From the NCBI RefSeq assembly GCF_017876495.1, contig NZ_JAGIOB010000001.1, positions 3,100,001 through 3,164,000 of the forward strand: DNA of 64,000 nucleotides. Direction: 5' to 3'. Numbering within the stretch: position 1 is the stretch's first letter; every line of letters starts with the position of its first letter. Shown in pieces: positions 41,154 to 48,265 of this stretch. Source of the DNA: Microlunatus capsulatus. GTDB lineage: Bacteria; Actinomycetota; Actinomycetes; Propionibacteriales; Propionibacteriaceae. Both the position numbers and the translations under genes were made by a program. The notes under the pieces were generated by a model that was not told where the DNA came from, did not search any database, and was given only the letters and a program-made list of their open reading frames with translations.

Positions 41154-42164
41154 ATGGACTTCCGCTACCTCGGCAACTCCGGCCTCAAGATCTCGGAGAT
41201 CACCTACGGCAACTGGCTCACCCACGGCTCGCAGGTGGAGAACGAGCAGGCGCACGCCTGCGTCAAGGCCTCCCTCGAGGCCGGCATCACGACCTTCGAC
41301 ACCGCCGACGTCTACGCCAACACCAAGGCCGAGACGGTCCTGGGCGAGGCGCTCAAGGGCGAGCGGCGCGAGTCGGTGGAGATCTTCACCAAGGTCTTCG
41401 GCCCGACCGGCCCCAAGGGCCCCAACGACCTCGGCCTGTCCCGCAAGCACATCAGCGAGGCCATCAACGGCTCGCTGAAGCGCCTCCAGACCGATTACGT
41501 CGACCTCTACCAGGCGCACCGCTACGACTACGAGACCCCGCTCGAGGAGACGATGCAGGCGTTCGCCGACCTCGTCCGCGCGGGCAAGGTGCTCTACCTC
41601 GGGGTCAGCGAGTGGACCGCCGACCAGATGCGCGAGGCCTCGGCCCTGGCGAAGGACCTCGGCGTCCAGCTGATCTCGAACCAGCCGCAGTACTCGATGC
41701 TGTGGCGCGTCATCGAGGGCGAGGTCGTGCCGGCGTCGAAGGAGCTCGGCATCTCCCAGGTCGTCTGGTCCCCGATCGCCCAGGGCGTGCTGACCGGCAA
41801 GTACGTGCCCGGCCAGGACCTGCCGGCCGGCTCCCGCGCCACCGACGACAAGGGCGGGGCCAACATGATCGCCCGCTGGATGAACGACGACGTGCTCGAG
41901 CGGGTGCAGCAGCTCAAGCCGATCGCCGAGGAGGCCGGGCTGTCGATGGCCCAGCTGGCCATCGCGTGGGTGCTGCAGAACGACAACGTGGCGACGGCGA
42001 TCATCGGCGCCTCCCGCCCCGAGCAGGTCTTCGACAACGTCAAGGCCGCCGGGGTGACCCTGGAGCCCGCGCTGCTGGCGAAGATCGACGACGTCCTCGG
42101 CGACGCCGTGACCAGCGACCCGGCGAAGACGCTCGAGAGCTCGCCGAAGACGCGCGAGGCCTGA
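41154..42164 (+). CDS. Aldo/keto reductase (Kv-beta-like)
   Basis: 336 residues. The tetrad is Asp49, Tyr54 (FDTADVYANT), Lys80 (FTKVFG) and His122 (QAHRYD), and the NADPH-binding end has GASRPEQVFDNVKAAGV. The order and the sequence LKRLQTDYVDLYQAHRYDYETPLEETM place it with AKR6/AKR12-like voltage-gated K+ channel beta-subunit homologues (YghZ-type), which reduce aldehydes such as methylglyoxal. It is monocistronic and probably leaderless. Confidence 0.93.
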   Translation: MDFRYLGNSGLKISEITYGNWLTHGSQVENEQAHACVKASLEAGITTFDTADVYANTKAETVLGEALKGERRESVEIFTKVFGPTGPKGPNDLGLSRKHISEAINGSLKRLQTDYVDLYQAHRYDYETPLEETMQAFADLVRAGKVLYLGVSEWTADQMREASALAKDLGVQLISNQPQYSMLWRVIEGEVVPASKELGISQVVWSPIAQGVLTGKYVPGQDLPAGSRATDDKGGANMIARWMNDDVLERVQQLKPIAEEAGLSMAQLAIAWVLQNDNVATAIIGASRPEQVFDNVKAAGVTLEPALLAKIDDVLGDAVTSDPAKTLESSPKTREA

Positions 42165-42190
42165 GGGCCTGCGCTCTCCCCGTGAGGAGC

Positions 42191-42230
42191 GCGTGGACGA
42201 GTGGCGGGTCTACCCACCACTCGTCCACGC
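42191..42230. repeat. 40-bp near-perfect palindrome downstream of the AKR gene
   Basis: GCGTGGACGAGTGG (42191-42204) pairs with CCACTCGTCCACGC (42217-42230); after one mismatch, GGGT pairs with ACCC around a 2-base loop. It lies between convergent genes and may end transcription on both strands. Confidence 0.75.
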
Positions 42231-42272
42231 GTTCCGGGGCGGGAAGGGGCGGAGCCGGTCTAGGGCCGGGGG

Positions 42273-42767
42273 TCAGGGGGCCGGGACGGCGGTGCCGTCG
42301 GCGGCGGCCACGATCGCCGCGATGTCGATCTTCCGCATCTGCAGCATCGCCTGCAGGGCGCGGGCCGCGCGGGCCGGGTCGGGGTCGGTCGTCAGCTCGG
42401 TCAGCTGGCGCGGGACCACCTGCCAGGCCAGCCCGAACCGGTCCTTGAGCCAGCCGCAGACGCTCTCCTCGCCGCCGTCGGCGGTCAGGGCGTCCCAGTA
42501 GTGGTCGGTCTCGGCCTGGTCGGCGGTGTCGACCTGGAACGAGACGGCCTCGTCGAAGGTGAACTGCGGGCCGCCGTTGAGGCCGGTGAACCGCGCCCCG
42601 TCCAGCTCGTACTCGACGGTCAGCACGGCTCCCTCCTCGACGCCGGGGGTGCCGACCGGCGCGGGGTTGACGCTGAGGACGCGGGAGTTCGGGAACACGG
42701 AGACGTAGAACCGGGCGGCCTCCTCGGCCTGGCCGGCGAACCACAGGCACGGGATGATGGCGGGCAT
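42273..42767 (-). CDS. VOC superfamily (PhnB-like) protein
   Basis: 164 residues from ATG 42767 behind GAGAGGAG. AIIPCLWFAGQAEEAARFYVSVFPNSRVL and GPQFTFDEAVSFQVDTADQAETDHYWDALTADGGEESVCGWLKDRFGLAWQVVP are the PhnB/3-dmu-9_3-mt type glyoxalase-fold signature. Proteins of this family are widespread and mostly uncharacterised; antibiotic-binding and methyltransferase names in databases are not well supported. It converges on the AKR gene across a palindrome. Confidence 0.88.
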   Translation of the reverse strand: MPAIIPCLWFAGQAEEAARFYVSVFPNSRVLSVNPAPVGTPGVEEGAVLTVEYELDGARFTGLNGGPQFTFDEAVSFQVDTADQAETDHYWDALTADGGEESVCGWLKDRFGLAWQVVPRQLTELTTDPDPARAARALQAMLQMRKIDIAAIVAAADGTAVPAP

Positions 42768-42830
42768 CGCTTGCTCCTCTCGGTGGGGTTGAGAGGGCAG
42801 ACCGCGGCGTGGGGCGGAACTCATCGCGGC

Positions 42831-42869
42831 CCTTCGACAGGCTCAGGGCGCGGTGGGCTCAGGGCGCGG
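42831..42869. repeat. Dispersed TTCGAC repeat followed by a 16-bp tandem duplication
   Basis: CCTTCGACAGGCTCAGGG at 42831-42848, then GGGCTCAGGGCGCGGT with its partner unit, giving two direct copies of CTCAGGGCGCGGTGGG. The second unit contains the TGA stop of the MarR gene (42861-42859), so the repeat runs into the coding end. Confidence 0.7.
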
Positions 42870-43362
42870 TGGGAGCGGCAGGGGGCTGCTCCTCCAGGCT
42901 GCGGCGGTGCTCGGCCATGGCCTCGGCCATCGTGGCCATGAAGTCCTCGATCAGCTCCAGCTGCTGCTCGTCGTAGCGGGCCATGGTGGCGCCGACGCGG
43001 GCGCCGAGGGGGCCGAAGAACTCCCGGCCCAGCCGCTGGCCCGCCTCGTCCTGGTGCAGCCGGACCTGACGGCGGTCGTGGGCGTCGGGGACCCGGCGGA
43101 CGTGCCCGGCCCGGACCAGCCGGTCCACCGTCCCGGTGACGGCCCCCGAGGTGAGGTTGAGCACCTGCCGCAGCACCCCCGGCGTCGCGGGCTGGCCCTG
43201 GCGCTCGCCGTTGAGGACCAGCACCAGCGCCTGCAGGTCGGTCGGGTGCATGCCGTGCGTCTTGGCGAAGACGTCGACGACGCGGCTGGCCTCGGCCCCG
43301 TAGCGGCGCAGGTGGTCCACGACCAGCCCCCGCAGCTGTTCCAGCCGTGCGGTGTCCGCCAC
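42859..43362 (-). CDS. MarR-family regulator of the MMPL exporter
   Basis: 167 residues with the MarR winged helix (LQALVLVLNG..GVLRQVLNLTSGAVTGTVDRLVRAGHVRRVPDAHDRRQVRLHQDEAG). A strong AGGAGGAGG lies before the GTG. It is divergent from an RND-type MMPL exporter, with a 9-bp inverted repeat between them; it very likely represses both. The C-terminal tail is Pro-rich and reaches into a dispersed repeat. Confidence 0.92.
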   Translation of the reverse strand: MADTARLEQLRGLVVDHLRRYGAEASRVVDVFAKTHGMHPTDLQALVLVLNGERQGQPATPGVLRQVLNLTSGAVTGTVDRLVRAGHVRRVPDAHDRRQVRLHQDEAGQRLGREFFGPLGARVGATMARYDEQQLELIEDFMATMAEAMAEHRRSLEEQPPAAPTAP

Positions 43363-43402
43363 GTCCCTCCTCCTGTTTGCGCGTCGGCGTCCGGGTCCCT
43401 AG

Positions 43403-43437
43403 TCTCTCAGTCACTAAGACTATCGGTAACTGAGAGA
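43403..43437. promoter_or_regulatory. MarR operator in front of MMPL exporter
   Basis: TCTCTCAGT (43403-43411) and ACTGAGAGA (43429-43437) are perfect 9-bp arms around a spacer that includes an AT-rich promoter-like stretch. Position between the divergent regulator and exporter supports an operator. Confidence 0.7.
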
Positions 43438-43448
43438 ATTGAGCAGCC

Positions 43449-45569
43449 GTGCACCGCTTCTGGGCAGGTATAGCAGCACTGGTGACGGGACGACGCTCGG
43501 TGTGGGCGGTGCTCGCGCTGGCCGTGGTGGCCAGCGGCCTCGTCATCGGCCTGAGCCCGGGCCTGAAGGTCAGCGACGACCCGACCGCCGGGCTGCCCGC
43601 GTCCGCCCAGTCGACCGAGGTCGCCCAGCTGCAGCAGCAGCTGCCGTCGGGCCAGCTGAACCCGGCGCTCGTCGTCTACAGCCGTCCCGGCGGCACGCTG
43701 AGCGAGGCCGACGTCGCCGCCGTGGCCGCCCAGGGCGAGGCGCTCGGCGCGCTGGCCCTCGACGGCCGGGTGTCCCCGCCGCAGGTCTCGCCCGACGGCA
43801 CGGCCGCCCTGGTGGCCATCCCGCTGTCCGGAGAGGTGACCGGGGAGGAGAACACCGAGCGGGTCGCCGCGATCCGCGACGTCGTCCGCGCCGGCCTGCC
43901 CGACGGCGTCGTCGCCCAGGTGACGGGCGGGGCCGGCTTCGCCGCCGACATCGCCGGGGCGTTCGCCGGTGCCGACATCACCCTGCTGGCCACCACGGCC
44001 GCCGTCGTCGCCCTGCTGCTGCTCATCACCTACCGCAGCCCGCTGCTGTGGGTCATCCCGCTGGCCGTGGTCGGCACGGCCGACCGGGTCGTCGCCTCGC
44101 TCGTGGGCCTGGTCTCGCAGGGCGGGGCCATCCCGTTCGACGAGTCGACGACCGGCATCGTCTCGGTCCTCGTCTTCGGCGCGGGCACCGACTACGCCCT
44201 GCTGCTGATCGCGCGCTACCGCGAGGAGCTGCGCCGCACCGAGGACCGCCGCCAGGCCATGCGCGACGCGATCGCCGGGGCCGGACCGGCCATCGCCGCC
44301 TCGGGCACCACCGTCGTCCTCGCCCTGCTGACCCTGCTCGTGGCCGCCTTCGGCGGCACCCGGGCGATCGGCGTGGCCGGGGCCATCGGCATCGTCGTCG
44401 CCCTGGTCTTCGGGCTCGTCGTGCTGCCCGCCGCGCTCGTCGTCTGCCCCCGCGGGCTGTTCTGGCCGTTGGTGCCGCGGGTCGACCCGAGCGGGGCCGT
44501 CGCCACCGGTGGCCGGGGCTGGCGCCAGGTCGGCGACGCCACCGCCCGCCGGCCCTGGCCCGTCGTCGTCGCCTCGGTCCTGCTGCTGGCCGGGCTCAGC
44601 GCCGGCACCCTGTCCACCGGCTACGGGCTCAGCCAGGAGGACACCTTCCGCACCCGGGCCGAGTCCGTCGACGGCCTGCGCACGCTGGCCGCCTCCTTCC
44701 CGGCCGGCGCCGTCTCACCCGTCGTCGTGATGACCGACCCGGGAGCCGCCGACGCCGTCGTCCGGGCCGTGGAGGCCGTGCCCGGCGTCGCCCAAGTCAC
44801 GCCGGGGGAGTCGACCGACGCGCTGGCCGAGGTCGACGTCGTCATCGACGCCGCCCCGGACACCGCGGCCAGCTACGACACGGTCCGCGCGATCCGGGAC
44901 GCCGTGGTCACCGCCGACCCGGACGCCGTCGTCGGCGGCAGCGTCGCGGCGAACCTCGACGCCCGGGACGCCTCGATCCGCGACCTGCTGCTGATCAGCC
45001 CGCTGATCCTGCTCGTCGTCGTGCTCGTCCTGGTCGCGCTGCTGCGGGCGGTGGTGGCGCCGCTGGTGCTGATCCTCACGGTCGTGCTCAGCTTCTTCGC
45101 CGCTCTCGGCGCGGGCAGCCTGGCCTTCACCCACGTCTTCGACTTCCCGGCGCTGGACTACCAGGTGCCACTGCTGGCCTTCTTGTTCCTGGTGGCGCTG
45201 GGCGTCGACTACAACATCTTCCTGGTCTCACGGGCCCAGGAGGAGTCGGTCCGGCTCGGCACCCGGCGGGGGATCGTCGAGGCCCTCGCCCTCACCGGCG
45301 GGGTCATCACCAGCGCGGGCATCCTGCTGGCCGCGGTCTTCACCGTCCTCGGGGTGCTGCCGGTGATCGTGCTGACCGAGATCGGCATCATCGTCGGGCT
45401 CGGCGTGCTGCTGGACACGCTGCTGGTCCGCACGGTGCTGGTGCCGGCGCTCGTGCACCTGCTGGGCGACCGCTTCTGGTGGCCGCGACGGCTGCCCCGG
45501 CACCTGGCCGTCGACGAGCCCGCGGTGGACGAGCCCGAGGACCTCGAGCCGCGGCGCGCGCTCGTCTGA
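43449..45569 (+). CDS. MMPL-family (RND-type) membrane exporter
   Basis: 706 residues with two copies of the RND half: helix 1, a large external loop, then five helices. FGAGTDYALLLIARYREELRR and LFLVALGVDYNIFLVSRAQEESVRLGTRRGIVEAL are the paired motif-4 segments of MMPL proteins, with the GVDYN Asp for proton coupling. Such pumps move lipids, siderophores or drugs. It is controlled by the divergent MarR gene through a palindromic operator. The GTG start is assigned by the position of the operator. Confidence 0.92.
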   Translation: MHRFWAGIAALVTGRRSVWAVLALAVVASGLVIGLSPGLKVSDDPTAGLPASAQSTEVAQLQQQLPSGQLNPALVVYSRPGGTLSEADVAAVAAQGEALGALALDGRVSPPQVSPDGTAALVAIPLSGEVTGEENTERVAAIRDVVRAGLPDGVVAQVTGGAGFAADIAGAFAGADITLLATTAAVVALLLLITYRSPLLWVIPLAVVGTADRVVASLVGLVSQGGAIPFDESTTGIVSVLVFGAGTDYALLLIARYREELRRTEDRRQAMRDAIAGAGPAIAASGTTVVLALLTLLVAAFGGTRAIGVAGAIGIVVALVFGLVVLPAALVVCPRGLFWPLVPRVDPSGAVATGGRGWRQVGDATARRPWPVVVASVLLLAGLSAGTLSTGYGLSQEDTFRTRAESVDGLRTLAASFPAGAVSPVVVMTDPGAADAVVRAVEAVPGVAQVTPGESTDALAEVDVVIDAAPDTAASYDTVRAIRDAVVTADPDAVVGGSVAANLDARDASIRDLLLISPLILLVVVLVLVALLRAVVAPLVLILTVVLSFFAALGAGSLAFTHVFDFPALDYQVPLLAFLFLVALGVDYNIFLVSRAQEESVRLGTRRGIVEALALTGGVITSAGILLAAVFTVLGVLPVIVLTEIGIIVGLGVLLDTLLVRTVLVPALVHLLGDRFWWPRRLPRHLAVDEPAVDEPEDLEPRRALV

Positions 45570-45632
45570 GACCGGGCCGGCGTCCCCCCTCACCCCCCGG
45601 GGCGCCGGCCCCCCGGCGGCAGGGGCTGTCCG

Positions 45633-45710
45633 CCCCGGGAAGTCAGCGCTCGACCACCCGCGGAGCCCCGTCCAGGGCCTCGGCAGCGATCGAGCGCTGG
45701 TTTCCCGGGG
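45633..45710. repeat. 78-bp element with 21-bp terminal inverted repeats
   Basis: CCCCGGGAAGTCAGCGCTCGA (45633-45653) and TCGAGCGCTGGTTTCCCGGGG (45690-45710) pair over 19 of 21 positions around a 36-base centre that itself can fold (GAGCCCC..GGGCCTC). It lies between the convergent MMPL and XPB genes. It may be a transcription end or a structured or mobile relic. Confidence 0.7.
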
Positions 45711-45721
45711 AGACCGTGCGG

Positions 45722-47383
45722 TCAGTCCGCGGCGACCGCGTCCTCGGCGTCCATGATCCGGTAGGCGTAGCCCTGCTCGGCCAGGAAGCGCTGGCGGTGC
45801 GCGGCGAACTCGGCGTCCACCGTGTCGCGGGAGACGACGGCGTAGAACCGGGCCGTCAACCCGTCGGCCTTGGGGCGGAGCAGCCGGCCGAGCCGCTGCG
45901 CCTCCTCCTGCCGGGAGCCGAAGGCGCCCGAGACCTGGATCGCCACCTGCGCGGTCGGCAGGTCGATGGAGAAGTTCGCGACCTTGCTGACCACCATCAG
46001 GTCGATCTCGCCGGAGCGGAACTGCTCGTACAGCTTCTCCCGCTGCCGGACGGTGGTGTCGCCCTTGATCAGCGGCGCGCCGAGCCGGGCCGACAGCTCG
46101 TCCAGCTGGTCGACGTACTGGCCGATGACCAGCGTCGGGACGCCCCGGTGCTTGGCCACGAGGTCGACGACGACGTCGGTCTTGGAGTCGGCCGTCGAGG
46201 CCAGCCGGTACTTCACGTCGGCCTCGGCGACGGCGTAGGTCATCCGCTCGGCCTCGGTGAGGGTGACCCGCACCTCGATGCAGTCCGCCGGCGCGATGTA
46301 GCCCTGCGCCTCGATGTCCTTCCAGGGCGCGTCGTAGCGCTTGGGCCCGATGAGGGAGAAGACGTCGCCCTCGCGGCCGTCCTCGCGGACCAGGGTGGCC
46401 GTCAGGCCCAGCCGGCGGCGGGCCTGCAGGTCGGCCGTCATCCGGAACACGGGCGCGGGCAGCAGGTGCACCTCGTCGTAGATGATCAGGCCCCAGTCGC
46501 GGGCGTCGAACAGCTCCAGGTGCGGGTGCACGCCGCCGCGCTTGCTGGTGATCACCTGGTAGGTGGCGATGGTGACCGGCCGGATCTCCTTCTTGGCGCC
46601 GGAGTACTCGCCGATCTCCTCCGGGCTCAGGGTGGTCCGCTTGACCAGCTCGTCGCGCCACTGGCGGGCCGAGACGGTGTTGGTGACGAGGATGAGCGTC
46701 GTCGCCTGCGCCTTGGCCATGGCGGCCGCGCCGACGATCGTCTTGCCCGCCCCGCAGGGGAGGACGACGACGCCCGAGCCGCCGTGCCAGAAGCCGTCGG
46801 CCGCCTGGCCCTGGTAGGGGCGCAGCTCCCAGCCGTCCTGGTCGAGGGCGATGGCGTGCGCCTCGCCGTCGACGTAGCCCGCGAGGTCCTCCGCCGGCCA
46901 GCCGAGCTTCAGCAGCACCTGCTTGAGGTGGCCGCGCTCGGAGGGGTGCACGGCGACGGTGTCGTCGTCGACCTTCGCGCCCACGAGGCCCTTGACCTTG
47001 GCGCTCTTCAGCACCTCGGCGAGCACCGGGCGGTCGGTGCTGACCAGCACCAGGCCGTGCGTCGGGTGCTTCTCGATCCGCAGCCGGCCGTAGCGGTCCA
47101 TGGTGTCGGCGACGTCGACCAGCAGGGCGTTGGGGACGGGGTAGCGGCTGTAGGTGAGCAGGGTGTCGACCACCTGCTCGGCGTCGTGGCCGGCGGCGCG
47201 CGCGTTCCACAGGCCCAGCGGCGTCAGCCGGTAGGTGTGGATGTGCTCGGGCGCGCGCTCGAGCTCGGCGAACGGCGCGATGGCGATCCGGCAGGCGGCC
47301 GCGTCGGGGTGGTCCACCTCGAGCAGCAGCGTGCGGTCGGACTGCACGACCAGCGGGCCGGCGCCCACGGCACCCGGGGGCAT
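45722..47383 (-). CDS. XPB-type DNA repair helicase (bacterial, Rv0861c-like)
   Basis: 553 residues. Walker A GAGKT at 211-215, DEVH at 303-306 and the XPB-specific RED motif (LVREDGRE, 333-335) are present, as is the N-terminal damage-recognition-like domain. The C-terminal half has QRLGRLLRP. Bacterial XPB is a 3'-5' helicase found in mycobacteria and other actinobacteria. Its usual partner, a helicase-associated WYL-type protein (Rv0862c-like), is encoded upstream on the same strand. The ATG overlaps the Fn3 gene stop by ATGA, so they are coupled. Confidence 0.95.
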   Translation of the reverse strand: MPPGAVGAGPLVVQSDRTLLLEVDHPDAAACRIAIAPFAELERAPEHIHTYRLTPLGLWNARAAGHDAEQVVDTLLTYSRYPVPNALLVDVADTMDRYGRLRIEKHPTHGLVLVSTDRPVLAEVLKSAKVKGLVGAKVDDDTVAVHPSERGHLKQVLLKLGWPAEDLAGYVDGEAHAIALDQDGWELRPYQGQAADGFWHGGSGVVVLPCGAGKTIVGAAAMAKAQATTLILVTNTVSARQWRDELVKRTTLSPEEIGEYSGAKKEIRPVTIATYQVITSKRGGVHPHLELFDARDWGLIIYDEVHLLPAPVFRMTADLQARRRLGLTATLVREDGREGDVFSLIGPKRYDAPWKDIEAQGYIAPADCIEVRVTLTEAERMTYAVAEADVKYRLASTADSKTDVVVDLVAKHRGVPTLVIGQYVDQLDELSARLGAPLIKGDTTVRQREKLYEQFRSGEIDLMVVSKVANFSIDLPTAQVAIQVSGAFGSRQEEAQRLGRLLRPKADGLTARFYAVVSRDTVDAEFAAHRQRFLAEQGYAYRIMDAEDAVAAD

Positions 47384-48201
47384 CAGTTCTCCTCGTCGGC
47401 GGGGCCGGGTCCGGGCTCGGCGTCGCCGAGCGGGGCCTCCCCGCGGGTCTCGTCGTCGGTCGCCGACGGCGTCGGCGCCGAGGGGGCGGGCGTCGGGCCG
47501 GTGGTCGGCTCCGACGGCTCCGGGGTGGGCTCCGTCGGCTCCGGCGTGGGCTCGGACGGGCTCGGCGTGGGGCCGGGCGTCGGGCGGGCGACCAGCAGGG
47601 CCGGGGAGCTCGGGCTCTCGTTCCCGGCCGCGTCCACCGCCTGCACCTGGACGAGCTGCTCGCGGGCGTCGTCGTTGAACCAGCGCACGGTGGCGGTGGT
47701 CTCGGGCGTCCGCGCCACCTCGAAGCCGTTGAGGACGACCTTGTACTCCACGACCCCGACGTTGTCGGCCGCGGCGGGCCAGCGCAGCGTCAGGCGGCTG
47801 GGGGAGACCTCGGCGCTGGTGACGGCGGCGACCGGCGCGGGCGCCTCGTCGTCGCGGGGGTCGGCCGGGTCGAAGGCGGTGGCCCCGGTGCGCGCCGGGC
47901 GGGGCGCCTCGGACGTCGCCGGTGCCTCCGGGTCCGTCGCGGTGGGGGACGGGTCCGCGGACGGCTCGTCCGCCGGGGTGGTGCTGGCGCTGGGCCGGGA
48001 CGAGGTCTCCGGCCGGGGGCTGGTGGGGGCGGAGGCGTCGCGCACCGCCGTGCGCGAGGGCCGGGCCGTCGGCTCGTCGTGCGGTCGCGGCGCGGCGACC
48101 TGCTGCGGCGAGCGGGCGATGCCGGGCACGACGTACAGGCTGGCCACCCCGAGTGCGCAGACGCCGAGGACGAGGAGGCGTCTCACGGTCGCGGCATGCA
48201 C
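47383..48201 (-). CDS. Exported protein with fibronectin type III domain and Pro/Thr-rich tails
   Basis: 272 residues. A single N-terminal hydrophobic segment (LLVLGVCALGVASLYVVPG) works as signal or membrane anchor. A low-complexity Ser/Thr/Pro/Ala linker follows, then an Fn3-like domain (VSPSRLTLRWPAAADNVGVVEYKVVLNGFEVARTPETTATVRWFN..VQAVDAAGNESPSSP), and a second Pro/Thr repeat tail (EPTPEPTEPTPEPSEP). Probably a cell-surface or secreted protein. It is oddly placed between two helicase-type genes and couples to XPB by ATGA. TAGACT 6 bases before the GTG suggests its own leaderless promoter. Confidence 0.75.
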   Translation of the reverse strand: MHAATVRRLLVLGVCALGVASLYVVPGIARSPQQVAAPRPHDEPTARPSRTAVRDASAPTSPRPETSSRPSASTTPADEPSADPSPTATDPEAPATSEAPRPARTGATAFDPADPRDDEAPAPVAAVTSAEVSPSRLTLRWPAAADNVGVVEYKVVLNGFEVARTPETTATVRWFNDDAREQLVQVQAVDAAGNESPSSPALLVARPTPGPTPSPSEPTPEPTEPTPEPSEPTTGPTPAPSAPTPSATDDETRGEAPLGDAEPGPGPADEEN

Positions 48202-48213
48202 CGGTGCAGTCTA
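48197..48213 (-). promoter_or_regulatory. Leaderless promoter and TGCACCGGTGCA palindrome of the Fn3 gene
   Basis: The -10 box TAGACT (minus strand, 48213-48208) ends 6 bases before GTG 48201. The 12-bp palindrome TGCACCGGTGCA (48197-48208) overlaps the start codon and the -10 end. Confidence 0.5.
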
Positions 48214-48265
48214 GTGGGCGCGCGCGGGTCAGCCGGCCGTCCGCGCGAGCCCGCGGCCGGCGTCC

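Noticed and set aside
43439..48214. 1591-codon plus-strand frame
   Set aside because: It runs through the MMPL gene in another frame and antisense to XPB and the Fn3 gene; repeated Arg/Gly/Ala text without domains.
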